From: Peptococcaceae bacterium
Lineage (GTDB): Bacteria > Bacillota > Peptococcia > Peptococcales > Peptococcaceae
Assembly: GCA_017532485.1 (NCBI GenBank)
Contig: JAFXJE010000053.1
Location: forward strand, 1-18,509
Direction: 5' to 3'
Length of the DNA stretch: 18,509 nt
The notes under the pieces were generated by a model. It made no database searches. It saw only the letters and a program-made list of their open reading frames with translations, and was not told where the DNA came from. The position numbers and the translations under genes were made by a program. Below, piece by piece: positions 12,202 through 18,509 of the stretch. Within the stretch, counting starts at the first letter, position 1; every line of letters begins with the position of its first letter.

Positions 12202-14640
12202 ATGGGGAAAGTACGTGTTTATGAAATTGCGAAAGAATTAGACATTGACAGTAAATTAATTATTGAAAAATTAAAAGAAATGAATGTTGATGTAAAAAAT
12301 CATATGAGCTCCATCTCAGAAGAAGTGACAGAAAAAGTTAAAGCCTCTTTAACTAAAAAAGTGGCAGATAAACCAAAAACACAAAGCAAACCTCCTGTTC
12401 AAGAAAGACAGGATAAAGAATTTAAACAAGAAAAACAGGCTAGACCGGAAAAACAAAATAAGCCTGAAAGACAAGGTGGCAAACCTGAAAGACAAGAAAA
12501 AAGATTTGACCAACCTAAAAACAACAATAACAATCGTGAGCAAGGTAAGCCAAACAATCAACAGAAAAAACCTATGCCACAGCAAAATAATCAAAATAAC
12601 AAAAACAACAATAACAGACCACAACAAAATAATAGACCACAGCAGAACAACAGACCTGCTGAACATAATCGTGAAACAAAATCCAGCGTAGTGGCTGCAG
12701 CTGAAGAACAATATCAAAATTGGAGTGGCAACAGCAGACCTGAACAAATTCCTCGTTCCGGCAAACGCCAAGAAAATACTGGATTTAAACATAAAAATGA
12801 TAGAAATAATAAAAATGGTAAAGACTTTAAAGGAAAGGGCAAAAATAACAAACAACGCCCTGCAGAGCCACCAAGAGAATTTGCTGAAGTAAAACACCAT
12901 GTTGTTTTAGAAGAATTTATTAAAGTTCAAGATTTAGCTCATCAACTTGGTAAAAAAGCAACAGATGTTATTATGAAATTGATGGCTATGGGTGTGATGG
13001 CTACTATCAACCAAGATTTAGATGTTGATACAGCTACTATCATTGCTGAAGAATTTGGTGCAACTGTTGAAGTGAAAATTTCTAAAGAAGAAGAATTATT
13101 TACTGAAGTGGTAGATAATCCTGAGGACTTAGAACATCGTCCACCAGTAGTAACTATCATGGGCCACGTTGACCATGGTAAGACTTCCTTATTGGATAAA
13201 ATCCGTTCTGCTAGTGTTACAGCAACTGAAGCTGGCGGGATTACTCAACATATCGGTGCTTATCAAGTAGAAGCTAATGGTCAAAAAATCACTTTCTTAG
13301 ATACTCCAGGTCACGAAGCTTTTACTGCGATGCGTGCTAGAGGTGCTCAAGTAACAGATATTGCTATTTTAGTAGTAGCTGCTGATGATGGTGTTATGCC
13401 ACAAACAGTTGAAGCTATTGACCATGCTAAAGCTGCGGAAGTACCAATTATCATTGCTATTAATAAAATTGACAAACCAGAAGCTAATCCGGATAAAATC
13501 AAACAAGAATTGACTAACTATGGTTTAGTGCCTGAAGAATGGGGCGGCGATACAATCATGGTACCTGTTTCTGCTAAAAGTGGTGAAGGTATCGAAGATT
13601 TACTGGAAATGATTTTGTTAGTAGCTGAGGTTGCTGACTTAAAAGCAAACCCAAATCGTAATGCTAGAGGTAAAGTAGTAGAGTCTAAATTAGATAAAGG
13701 TCGCGGTCCTGTAGCTACTTTGTTAGTTCAAACAGGCACTTTGCATATTGGCGACTTTTTAATCGTTGGGACTACACAAGGTCGTATTCGTGCTATGTTC
13801 GATTACAATGGTCGTGCTATCAAAGTAGCAGGTCCATCTGTACCAGTTGAAATTTTAGGCTTAAATGAAGTTCCTGTAGCCGGTGATGATTTCATCGCTG
13901 TTGATAACGAAAAATTAGCTAAACAAGTAGCTGACAAGCGTCAACAAGACAAACATCAACAAGAAATCGCACGTAATACCAAAGTTAGTTTGGAAGATAT
14001 CTTTGCTCAAATTAAAGATGGTGAAGTAAAAGAATTAAATATTATCTTAAAAGCTGACGTTCAAGGTTCTATCGAGGCTATTCGTCAATCCTTGGAAAAA
14101 TTGGGCAATGAAGAAGTACGGGTAAATATTATTCGTACTGCTGTTGGTGGTGTGCGTGAGGCTGATGTCATGTTAGCAGCAGCATCTAATGCTATTATTA
14201 TTGGTTTCAATGTTCGTCCTGATATCAACGCGAAGAAGTTAGCAGAGAAAGAAGCTGTAGAAATAAAAACTTACCGTATTATTTACGAAGCTATTGATGA
14301 TGTAAAAGCTGCTTTAAGTGGTTTATTGTCACCAGATATTAAAGAAGTAGATTTAGGTCAGGCAGAAGTAAGAACAACCTTTAAGGTACCAAAAGTAGGT
14401 ACAGTTGCTGGCTGCTATGTAACTGAAGGCAAAATTACTCGTCATGCTAAAATTCGTGTTTTACGCGACAGCGTAGTTATCCATGATGGTGAGTTAGCTT
14501 CCTTAAAACGCTTTAAAGATGATGTTAAAGAAGTTGCTACTGGTTATGAATGTGGTTTAGGTATTGCAGGATTTAATGACCTTAAAGAAGGCGACGTATT
14601 AGAGGCATATACCTTTGAAGAAATTAAACGTAAATTATAG
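12202..14640 (+). CDS. infB: Translation initiation factor IF-2
   Basis: GTPase that brings initiator fMet-tRNA to the 30S subunit and promotes subunit joining; 812 residues. A first IF2_N module lies at about 2-52 (VRVYEIAKELDIDSKLIIEK). A long disordered linker rich in Lys, Gln, Asn, Arg and Pro spans about 55-230. A second IF2_N module follows at about 232-295. The G domain begins near 315: G1 GHVDHGKT (321-328), G2 AGGITQHIGAY, G3 DTPGH (367-371), G4 NKID (421-424) and G5 SAK. Domains II, III and the C-terminal fMet-tRNA-binding domain follow (GYECGLGIAGFNDLKEGD at the end). RBS GGGGGTGA. The linker contains a short (RPQQNN) tandem repeat. Confidence 0.97.
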   Translation: MGKVRVYEIAKELDIDSKLIIEKLKEMNVDVKNHMSSISEEVTEKVKASLTKKVADKPKTQSKPPVQERQDKEFKQEKQARPEKQNKPERQGGKPERQEKRFDQPKNNNNNREQGKPNNQQKKPMPQQNNQNNKNNNNRPQQNNRPQQNNRPAEHNRETKSSVVAAAEEQYQNWSGNSRPEQIPRSGKRQENTGFKHKNDRNNKNGKDFKGKGKNNKQRPAEPPREFAEVKHHVVLEEFIKVQDLAHQLGKKATDVIMKLMAMGVMATINQDLDVDTATIIAEEFGATVEVKISKEEELFTEVVDNPEDLEHRPPVVTIMGHVDHGKTSLLDKIRSASVTATEAGGITQHIGAYQVEANGQKITFLDTPGHEAFTAMRARGAQVTDIAILVVAADDGVMPQTVEAIDHAKAAEVPIIIAINKIDKPEANPDKIKQELTNYGLVPEEWGGDTIMVPVSAKSGEGIEDLLEMILLVAEVADLKANPNRNARGKVVESKLDKGRGPVATLLVQTGTLHIGDFLIVGTTQGRIRAMFDYNGRAIKVAGPSVPVEILGLNEVPVAGDDFIAVDNEKLAKQVADKRQQDKHQQEIARNTKVSLEDIFAQIKDGEVKELNIILKADVQGSIEAIRQSLEKLGNEEVRVNIIRTAVGGVREADVMLAAASNAIIIGFNVRPDINAKKLAEKEAVEIKTYRIIYEAIDDVKAALSGLLSPDIKEVDLGQAEVRTTFKVPKVGTVAGCYVTEGKITRHAKIRVLRDSVVIHDGELASLKRFKDDVKEVATGYECGLGIAGFNDLKEGDVLEAYTFEEIKRKL
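12616..12657 (+). repeat. 18-base tandem repeat inside the infB linker
   Basis: Two full copies of an 18-base unit encoding RPQQNN, followed by a partial third (RP). The copies differ at synonymous positions (CAACAAAATAAT versus CAGCAGAACAAC), so the repeat is kept at protein level rather than being a fresh DNA duplication. Confidence 0.7.
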
Positions 14641-14645
14641 AGGTG
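14639..14645 (+). promoter_or_regulatory. Ribosome binding site fixing the rbfA start
   Basis: AGAGGTG, overlapping the infB stop codon, sits six bases before the ATG at 14652. It includes the GTG (14643) that would otherwise open the frame, so that GTG is part of the Shine-Dalgarno rather than the start. Confidence 0.78.
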
Positions 14646-14651
14646 AAAACT

Positions 14652-15008
14652 ATGAAAGTTCGCCCAAACAGAATTGCGGAAGAAATTAAAAAAGAATTGG
14701 TGCAGTTAATTCGCAGTGCGGTAAAAGACCCACGAGTAGATGGTTTGATCAGTATTACTGATGTAGAAGTAACTCGCGATTTAAGTTATGCGACAGTATA
14801 TATCAGCAAATATGGTACTGCTTATGCTAGACAAGAGGCGCTTAAAGGTTTAGAGGCTTCTAGAGGATTTTTACGCAGTGAATTGAGCAAAAGACTAAAA
14901 TTGCGTACTGTACCAGAATTGATTTTCAAATTGGATGATTCTCTGGAATATGGTGCTAAGATTGAAGGCCTTTTACAGGAAATCAATAGTGGAAATCGGG
15001 AAGAATAA
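14652..15008 (+). CDS. rbfA: 30S ribosome-binding factor RbfA
   Basis: Small KH-type RNA-binding protein that acts in late 30S maturation near the 16S rRNA 5' end; 118 residues. Family features are RPNRIAEEIKKELVQLI at the start, KDPRVDGLISITDVEVTRDLSYATVY in the middle, and SELSKRLKLRTVPELIFKLDDSLEYGAKIEGLL towards the end. The frame is open upstream to a GTG at 14643, but the ribosome binding site places the start at ATG 14652. It is the last gene before a strong terminator at 15079-15106, so it probably closes the rimP operon, although readthrough into nrnA is possible. Confidence 0.95.
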   Translation: MKVRPNRIAEEIKKELVQLIRSAVKDPRVDGLISITDVEVTRDLSYATVYISKYGTAYARQEALKGLEASRGFLRSELSKRLKLRTVPELIFKLDDSLEYGAKIEGLLQEINSGNREE

Positions 15009-15026
15009 CGAAAATTCCTTGGAAAG

Positions 15027-15047
15027 GCTCCTTTGTTTCAGGGGAGC
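15027..15047 (+). other. Stem-loop between rbfA and the terminator
   Basis: GCTCCTTT (15027-15034, using bases just inside the arm) can pair with AGGGGAGC (15040-15047) with two G-U pairs and a 5-base loop. It lies in the roughly 70-base stretch between the rbfA stop and the terminator. The next part, GGCTG at 15059-15063, can pair with CAGCC of the terminator's left arm. No known RNA family is recognised. Confidence 0.35.
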
Positions 15048-15078
15048 TGCTACGGAGTGGCTGAGGGGTGTTTCATTG

Positions 15079-15110
15079 AAAAAACAGCCTTTTTAGGCTG
15101 TTTTTTCTTT
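15079..15110 (+). terminator. Strong intrinsic terminator between rbfA and nrnA
   Basis: Perfect 12-bp stem AAAAAACAGCCT (15079-15090) / AGGCTGTTTTTT (15095-15106) with a TTTT loop, and the right arm runs into TTTTTTCTTT. It is nearly symmetrical in both directions. No convincing promoter was seen between it and the nrnA start at 15141. Confidence 0.88.
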
Positions 15111-15140
15111 GGATGTTTAGAGTAAGGTGGTGACGAGGAT

Positions 15141-16118
15141 ATGCAGGAAAATTTAAAGAAAATTGCTGAGTTTATTTTGGCAGAGCAAAAGGTAGCAATT
15201 ATTTCTCATCAAAATCCCGATGGAGATACCTTAGGTTCACAATTAGCGTTAGCTATGGCTTTGGAGCAAAAAGGCATTGAAGTAATTATGCTTAATCATG
15301 ATGTGATTTCTGCTAAATACAACTTTATTAAAAATTATGAACGGATAGTTTCTGGTGTTCTACCTGAAGAATTGCCAAAGGTAGTCATTTTTGTGGACTG
15401 TGCTAATATGACCTTGACTGGTTACCATGAGGAAGAATGGCTGCAGGATAAGATAATAGTAAATATTGACCATCATACCAGTAATACACAATATGGGCAG
15501 TATAATTATGTGCAAAGCAAATCAGGTGCTAATTGCCAAAATATGTATTATCTTTTACAAGCTATGGATACAGAATTTACACCGGAAATTTCCACCGCCT
15601 TGTATATGGGGTTAAGTACAGATACTGGCAATTTCTTGTATGAAAGTGTCAGCGCCGATACTTTCCGTGTAGCTGCAAATTTACTTGAGTATGGTGCAGA
15701 TACGACTAAAATCAGAATGAATTTTTATGAAAATTGTTCACGACGTAAGTTGGAACTGCAAAAATACATCTACAATAATTTATCTTTTTCAGCAGATGGT
15801 CGTTGTGCTTGGAGTAAATTAGAGTGGAGTCTGCTAGAGGAATTACAGGCTGTCAGCACAGATATAGATGGTTTGATTAATAGTATTAAGGATATTGAAG
15901 GTGTAGAGGTAGCTTTATTATTTAAAGAAAATGCCGCTGGAATGATTAAAGTAAGTCTGCGAAGCAAGACATGGGCTGATGTTAATGCAATTGCTAATAA
16001 ATTTGGCGGTGGTGGTCATGTTCGAGCTGCAGGCTGCAGTTTACATGTTTCAATGGAAGAAGCACAGCGCTTATTTGTGGAGGCTACGGAAGAATACTTG
16101 GCAAAGGGTGGGGAATAA
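15141..16118 (+). CDS. nrnA: Bifunctional oligoribonuclease and pAp phosphatase NrnA (DHH family)
   Basis: DHH-DHHA1 phosphoesterase of 325 residues. The family degrades 2-5 nt RNA remnants and removes the 3'-phosphate from pAp. Metal-binding motifs are visible: NPDGDTLGS (D27, D29), FVDCAN (D86), and NIDHHTSN (D110, H111, H112). The substrate-binding DHHA1 domain ends with GGGGHVRAAG (289-298). The ribosome binding site AAGGTGGTGA (15124-15133) fits the ATG at 15141. The gene overlaps truB by one base. Loss of RNA nano-fragments is the step after PNPase and other exonucleases, so its place near pnp is sensible. B. subtilis NrnA is the best-known relative. A cyclic-di-AMP phosphodiesterase role is less likely, as GdpP transmembrane and PAS regions are absent. 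Confidence 0.92.
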   Translation: MQENLKKIAEFILAEQKVAIISHQNPDGDTLGSQLALAMALEQKGIEVIMLNHDVISAKYNFIKNYERIVSGVLPEELPKVVIFVDCANMTLTGYHEEEWLQDKIIVNIDHHTSNTQYGQYNYVQSKSGANCQNMYYLLQAMDTEFTPEISTALYMGLSTDTGNFLYESVSADTFRVAANLLEYGADTTKIRMNFYENCSRRKLELQKYIYNNLSFSADGRCAWSKLEWSLLEELQAVSTDIDGLINSIKDIEGVEVALLFKENAAGMIKVSLRSKTWADVNAIANKFGGGGHVRAAGCSLHVSMEEAQRLFVEATEEYLAKGGE

Positions 16119-17008
16119 TGAAAGACGGTATTGTAAATGTATTTAAGCCTGCCGGCATGACTTCCCATGATGTAGTTGGCAAATTAAGAAAAGTATATCA
16201 GACAAAAAAAGTAGGTCATACAGGGACTTTAGACCCTGATGCTATAGGGGTTTTGCCGATTTGCATCGGACAAGCTACACGTTTAGCAGAGTACTTTACA
16301 GAAAAAGAAAAAAACTACCGTACCATTTTAAAATTTGGAATGGAAACAACTACGCAGGACCAAAGTGGTGAGCCTATCTTAAAGACGGACTTGCCAAAGT
16401 TGGATAAAGAAGCCTTTATCAAGTTGTTAGAAGAAAAGTTTATTGGGGATATTGCGCAAATTCCACCGATGTATTCTGCTATCAAAAAAGATGGTCAGCC
16501 TTTATATAAGTTGGCGCGCCAAGGGATAACTGTAGATATCGAGCCAAGAATAGTCAATATTAGTAAAATTGAAGTACTGATGTATAATCAAGAATCGGCT
16601 ATGTTGGATATTACCTGCAGTAAAGGGACTTACATTCGCACTTTATGCCAAGACATCGGTCGTGCCTGTGGTAGTAGTGCATATATGGGTTATTTGATGC
16701 GCAGAAAAAGTGGTGCTTTTACGGTAGAAAATTCTGTGCCGCTGGAGCAACTGCTAGCAAGCAAACAGCCTGAACAATATTTAATTTCCATGCTTGATGG
16801 TTTAGTAGATATGCCAACTTTGTTAGTGGAAAAAGATGAAAATAAAATGCGTATTTTAAATGGTTTACCACAACGTATGCCTGCAGTTAAGAATTTTGTT
16901 GAAGGTACTTTAGTAAAAGCTGTTACTTTGGAAAATGAATTGTTGGCAATAGGAAATATTGATGAAGGTTATTTTAAGCCTAATAAGGTGTTTAAGTGTG
17001 GTGAATAG
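16118..17008 (+). CDS. truB: tRNA pseudouridine(55) synthase TruB
   Basis: Converts U55 in the T-loop of tRNAs to pseudouridine; 296 residues. The catalytic Asp is D39 in VGHTGTLDPDAIGVLP. Other features are GIVNVFKPAGMTSHDVV at the start, the KNYRTILKFGMETTTQD segment, QIPPMYSAIKKDGQPLYKLAR, and SKGTYIRTLCQDIG. A small C-terminal PUA-like region follows (about 235-296). The ATG overlaps the nrnA stop (TAATG), with GGTGGGGA just upstream. Its amber stop is one codon before the ribF ATG and in the same frame. The order truB-ribF is widely conserved in bacteria. Confidence 0.96.
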   Translation: MKDGIVNVFKPAGMTSHDVVGKLRKVYQTKKVGHTGTLDPDAIGVLPICIGQATRLAEYFTEKEKNYRTILKFGMETTTQDQSGEPILKTDLPKLDKEAFIKLLEEKFIGDIAQIPPMYSAIKKDGQPLYKLARQGITVDIEPRIVNISKIEVLMYNQESAMLDITCSKGTYIRTLCQDIGRACGSSAYMGYLMRRKSGAFTVENSVPLEQLLASKQPEQYLISMLDGLVDMPTLLVEKDENKMRILNGLPQRMPAVKNFVEGTLVKAVTLENELLAIGNIDEGYFKPNKVFKCGE

Positions 17009-17011
17009 AGG

Positions 17012-17905
17012 ATGAAAGCACAAAAAAAACAGACAGTAGTTTTAGGTAATTTTGACGGTGTGCATTTGGGGCACCAGCAACTTTTGGCGATGGGCAGACA
17101 AATTGCTAATGGTATGGGGGAAGAATTGACCGTCTTTACTTTTTATCCACAAATTCAGACAGTGCTGCAGCCCGATTTTGCTTATTTACTAACGGAAAAA
17201 GAAAAAGAGCAGCGTTTTAAAGCTATTGGTGTTGACCATATTGTGACTATTCCTTTTGATGAAAATATTTCTCACATGAGTCCTGAACAATTTGTTACAG
17301 AAATTTTGGTGGAAAAATTACACGCCAGTCATGTAGTGGTAGGATTTAACTATACTTTTGGCTATCGTGGCAGTGGTAACACAGATTTATTGATTGAATT
17401 ATGCGAACAGCATCAAATCGTCGTTGCTGTAATGGAAGCGTATCAATTACAAGAAGAAATTGTTAGCAGTACAGCAGTCAGACAGGCTCTTAAACAGGGC
17501 AATATCAATTATGCCAATGAGATGCTGGGGTATTATTATCATTTGTGTGGTCAAGTGGTGCATGGTAATGAAATTGGCAGAACGATAGGTTTCCCTACAG
17601 CTAATTTAGCTTTACAAGATAATTTGTTTATCCCTGGTAACGGTGTCTATGCGGTAAAAGTGGATATACAAGGAGAAGCATATCGTGGTATTTTAAATAT
17701 TGGAGTACGTCCAACAGTAGATAAAAATTTGGCTCAAACTATTGAGGTACACATTCTTGATTTCGATAAAGATATTTATGGTGAATCTATTTGTGTAGAA
17801 TTTATCCAATTTCTTCGCAGTGAGACTAAGTTTGCCGATTTAGAAGAATTAAAAGTACAGCTAATGCAAGATAAAGAAAAAACTAAGCAATTATTTTATA
17901 AATAA
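17012..17905 (+). CDS. ribF: Bifunctional riboflavin kinase / FMN adenylyltransferase RibF
   Basis: Makes FMN and then FAD from riboflavin; 297 residues. The N-terminal adenylyltransferase half carries GNFDGVHLGH (HLGH at 18-21), VVVGFNYTFGYRGSG and the SSTAVRQAL motif. The C-terminal kinase half carries GRTIGFPTANL (about 189-199), NGVYAVKV, GILNIGVRPT and GESICVEFIQFLR. Only 10 residues precede the first conserved strand (LGNFDG), about 10 fewer than in E. coli or Bacillus RibF, so the N-terminus is short. The in-frame stop of truB two codons upstream excludes a longer start in this frame. FAD is the cofactor of the AHAS enzymes in this window, a metabolic link but not evidence of co-regulation. 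Confidence 0.94.
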   Translation: MKAQKKQTVVLGNFDGVHLGHQQLLAMGRQIANGMGEELTVFTFYPQIQTVLQPDFAYLLTEKEKEQRFKAIGVDHIVTIPFDENISHMSPEQFVTEILVEKLHASHVVVGFNYTFGYRGSGNTDLLIELCEQHQIVVAVMEAYQLQEEIVSSTAVRQALKQGNINYANEMLGYYYHLCGQVVHGNEIGRTIGFPTANLALQDNLFIPGNGVYAVKVDIQGEAYRGILNIGVRPTVDKNLAQTIEVHILDFDKDIYGESICVEFIQFLRSETKFADLEELKVQLMQDKEKTKQLFYK

Positions 17906-17908
17906 TGC

Positions 17909-17937
17909 TTGCATTCATGTAAATAATCAGATATAAT
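17909..17937 (+). promoter_or_regulatory. Strong promoter of rpsO
   Basis: TTGCAT (17909-17914), 17 bases, perfect TATAAT (17932-17937), starting four bases after the ribF stop. The start site would be near 17944. No terminator separates ribF from this promoter apart from a weak CAGATA/TATCTG dyad (17928-17945) that overlaps the -10. Confidence 0.75.
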
Positions 17938-17953
17938 TTTATCTGTTGTTAAC

Positions 17954-17997
17954 CGATACTCAGTTTTTCGATACTCCAACGAAAACTTAGTATTAGG
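17954..17997 (+). promoter_or_regulatory. Structured rpsO leader RNA, candidate S15 autoregulatory site
   Basis: ATACT (17956-17960) pairs with AGTAT (17989-17993), and AGTTTT-T-CG (17962-17970) pairs with CGAAAACT (17980-17987) with one bulged U and one mismatch between the two helices. The 9-base loop repeats the sequence ATACTC, so a second copy can compete for AGTAT. The leader is about 90 nt and the ribosome binding site AGGAGG lies at 18021-18026. Confidence 0.5.
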
Positions 17998-18033
17998 CGA
18001 TTATTAATTAATATTTTTTAGGAGGATTTAAAA

Positions 18034-18303
18034 ATGGCATTAGATGCACAGACAAAACAAGCTTTAATCAAAGAATTCCAATTACATGAAACAGACACTG
18101 GGTCTCCAGAAGTTCAAATTGCAATTTTGACAAACAAAATTCAATACTTAACAGAACACTTGAAACAGCACAAAAAAGACCATCATTCCCGTCGTGGTAT
18201 GTTAAAAATGGTTGGTCAACGCCGTGCTTTATTAAACTATGTAAAATCTAAAGATATCGAAAGATACCGTAAAATCATCACTGTTTTAGGTATCCGTCGG
18301 TAG
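18034..18303 (+). CDS. rpsO: 30S ribosomal protein S15
   Basis: Primary 16S rRNA-binding protein of the platform; 89 residues, the standard length. Conserved stretches are HETDTGSPEVQIAILTNKI, HLKQHKKDHHSRRGMLKMVG and RRALLNYVKSKDIERY, all in the usual places, including the Asp/Ser-His residues of the rRNA contact. A strong AGGAGG is eight bases before the ATG. It has its own promoter and structured leader, and is followed by a terminator and then pnp. This order (rpsO-pnp) is one of the most conserved in bacteria. S15 commonly represses its own mRNA by binding the leader, and the structure at 17954-17997 is the place to look. Confidence 0.98.
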   Translation: MALDAQTKQALIKEFQLHETDTGSPEVQIAILTNKIQYLTEHLKQHKKDHHSRRGMLKMVGQRRALLNYVKSKDIERYRKIITVLGIRR

Positions 18304-18308
18304 TCATG

Positions 18309-18335
18309 CAAAAGAGCAGCTTTGCTGCTCTTTTT
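18309..18335 (+). terminator. Terminator between rpsO and pnp
   Basis: Arms AAAGAGCAGC (18311-18320) and GCTGCTCTTT (18324-18333) with a TTT loop, followed by TTT. This is a compact, strong intrinsic terminator six bases after the rpsO stop. Confidence 0.88.
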
Positions 18336-18349
18336 GTTGTGTTTATCAT

Positions 18350-18424
18350 TTTCGGCGGTGTAATTAATAAACAAAAGCCAATCAAGCTTTGGTTGTTTTT
18401 TGTTTGTTAATTGCTCCACCGAAA
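18350..18424 (+). ncRNA. Long imperfect hairpin in the pnp leader
   Basis: Bases 18350-18377 pair with 18397-18424: 26 of 28 positions pair, including three G-U pairs, with single mismatches at 18356/18418 and 18359/18415. A further CCAA/TTGG stem caps it (18378-18381 with 18389-18392). The G-U pairs hold only in a plus-strand transcript; on the minus strand they would be A-C mismatches. It ends 29 bases before the pnp ATG. The length suits an RNase III substrate. Confidence 0.6.
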
Positions 18425-18453
18425 TTTATCTATTTATTTGAAGGAGGAGCATT

Positions 18454-18509
18454 ATGGCTAACGTTTTGAAAAAATCTTTCCAAGTAGGTGGCCGTACCAT
18501 GACCTTAGA
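18454..18509 (+). CDS. pnp: Polyribonucleotide nucleotidyltransferase (PNPase), N-terminal fragment cut by the window end
   Basis: Only the first 18 codons are in the window (MANVLKKSFQVGGRTMTL), running off the 3' end in frame. This matches the N-terminus of PNPase, whose first RNase PH domain opens with a strand of this type followed by Glu-Thr-Gly. AAGGAGG (18441-18447) is six bases upstream, which fixes the ATG at 18454. PNPase is a phosphorolytic 3'-5' exoribonuclease of the RNA degradosome. The call rests on the N-terminus together with the conserved position after rpsO. The long hairpin directly upstream is a candidate control site. Confidence 0.88.
   Translation, partial: MANVLKKSFQVGGRTMTL

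Noticed and set aside
12349..12900. 183-codon open frame on the minus strand opposite infB
   Set aside because: It is the complement of the Asn/Lys/Gln-rich linker; its hydrophobic make-up (Ile/Leu/Phe) is a by-product of that codon bias. No ribosome binding site.
15051..15070. GGAGTGGCTGAGGGG resembles the start of a tRNA-Ser/Leu
   Set aside because: No matching acceptor arm, anticodon arm or TTCRA T-loop follows; the next bases are the terminator.

Overview
The window is AT-rich chromosomal DNA of a low-GC Gram-positive-lineage bacterium (Firmicutes/Bacillota). The evidence is strong AGGAGG-type ribosome binding sites, the gene order rimP-nusA-ylxR-ylxQ-infB-rbfA-nrnA-truB-ribF-rpsO-pnp, and an intact sporulation-type sigma-K gene. 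Protein style and the small siroheme reductase and DUF2325 genes suggest an anaerobe of the Negativicutes or Clostridia. That placement is inference; no marker here fixes the genus.

Layout. (1) 1-740: the 3' part of an M23 peptidoglycan endopeptidase gene and its terminator. (2) 740-5810: a branched-chain amino-acid operon, ilvB1-ilvN-ilvC-ilvB2, with one clear promoter and one terminator. It encodes two different acetohydroxyacid synthase large subunits, one small subunit and ketol-acid reductoisomerase. (3) 5821-7047, minus strand: an M20 amidohydrolase, divergent from a small siroheme/4Fe-4S reductase gene (7217-7873). (4) 8018-9172: a cysteine-rich DUF2325 protein and a PdaB-like polysaccharide deacetylase. 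The latter meets sigK tail to tail (9169-9846, minus strand) with overlapping stop codons. (5) 9912-15106: the transcription/translation operon rimP-nusA-ylxR(rnpM)-ylxQ-infB-rbfA, with a candidate attenuator in its leader and a strong terminator at its end. (6) 15141-17905: nrnA-truB-ribF, tightly packed. (7) 17909-18509: rpsO with its own promoter and a structured leader, a terminator, a long imperfect hairpin, and the start of pnp.

How the genes work together. The ilv block covers the first two steps of valine/leucine/isoleucine synthesis. The rimP-to-pnp block groups 30S maturation (RimP, RbfA, S15), transcription elongation/termination (NusA), initiation (IF2), RNase P modulation (YlxR), tRNA modification (TruB), nano-RNA and PAP turnover (NrnA), flavin cofactor synthesis (RibF) and mRNA decay (PNPase). 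PdaB and SigK are sporulation functions, so the organism either sporulates or descends from a sporulating ancestor.

I saw no mobile element, CRISPR array, tRNA, rRNA or phage gene. The most interesting features are noncoding: the roughly 75-nt hairpin before pnp, the rpsO leader, the rimP-nusA leader hairpin, the rbfA-nrnA gap, and the terminator built into the pdaB/sigK convergence. In proteins, the tryptophan-to-leucine change at the ketobutyrate-specificity position of IlvB2 stands out.
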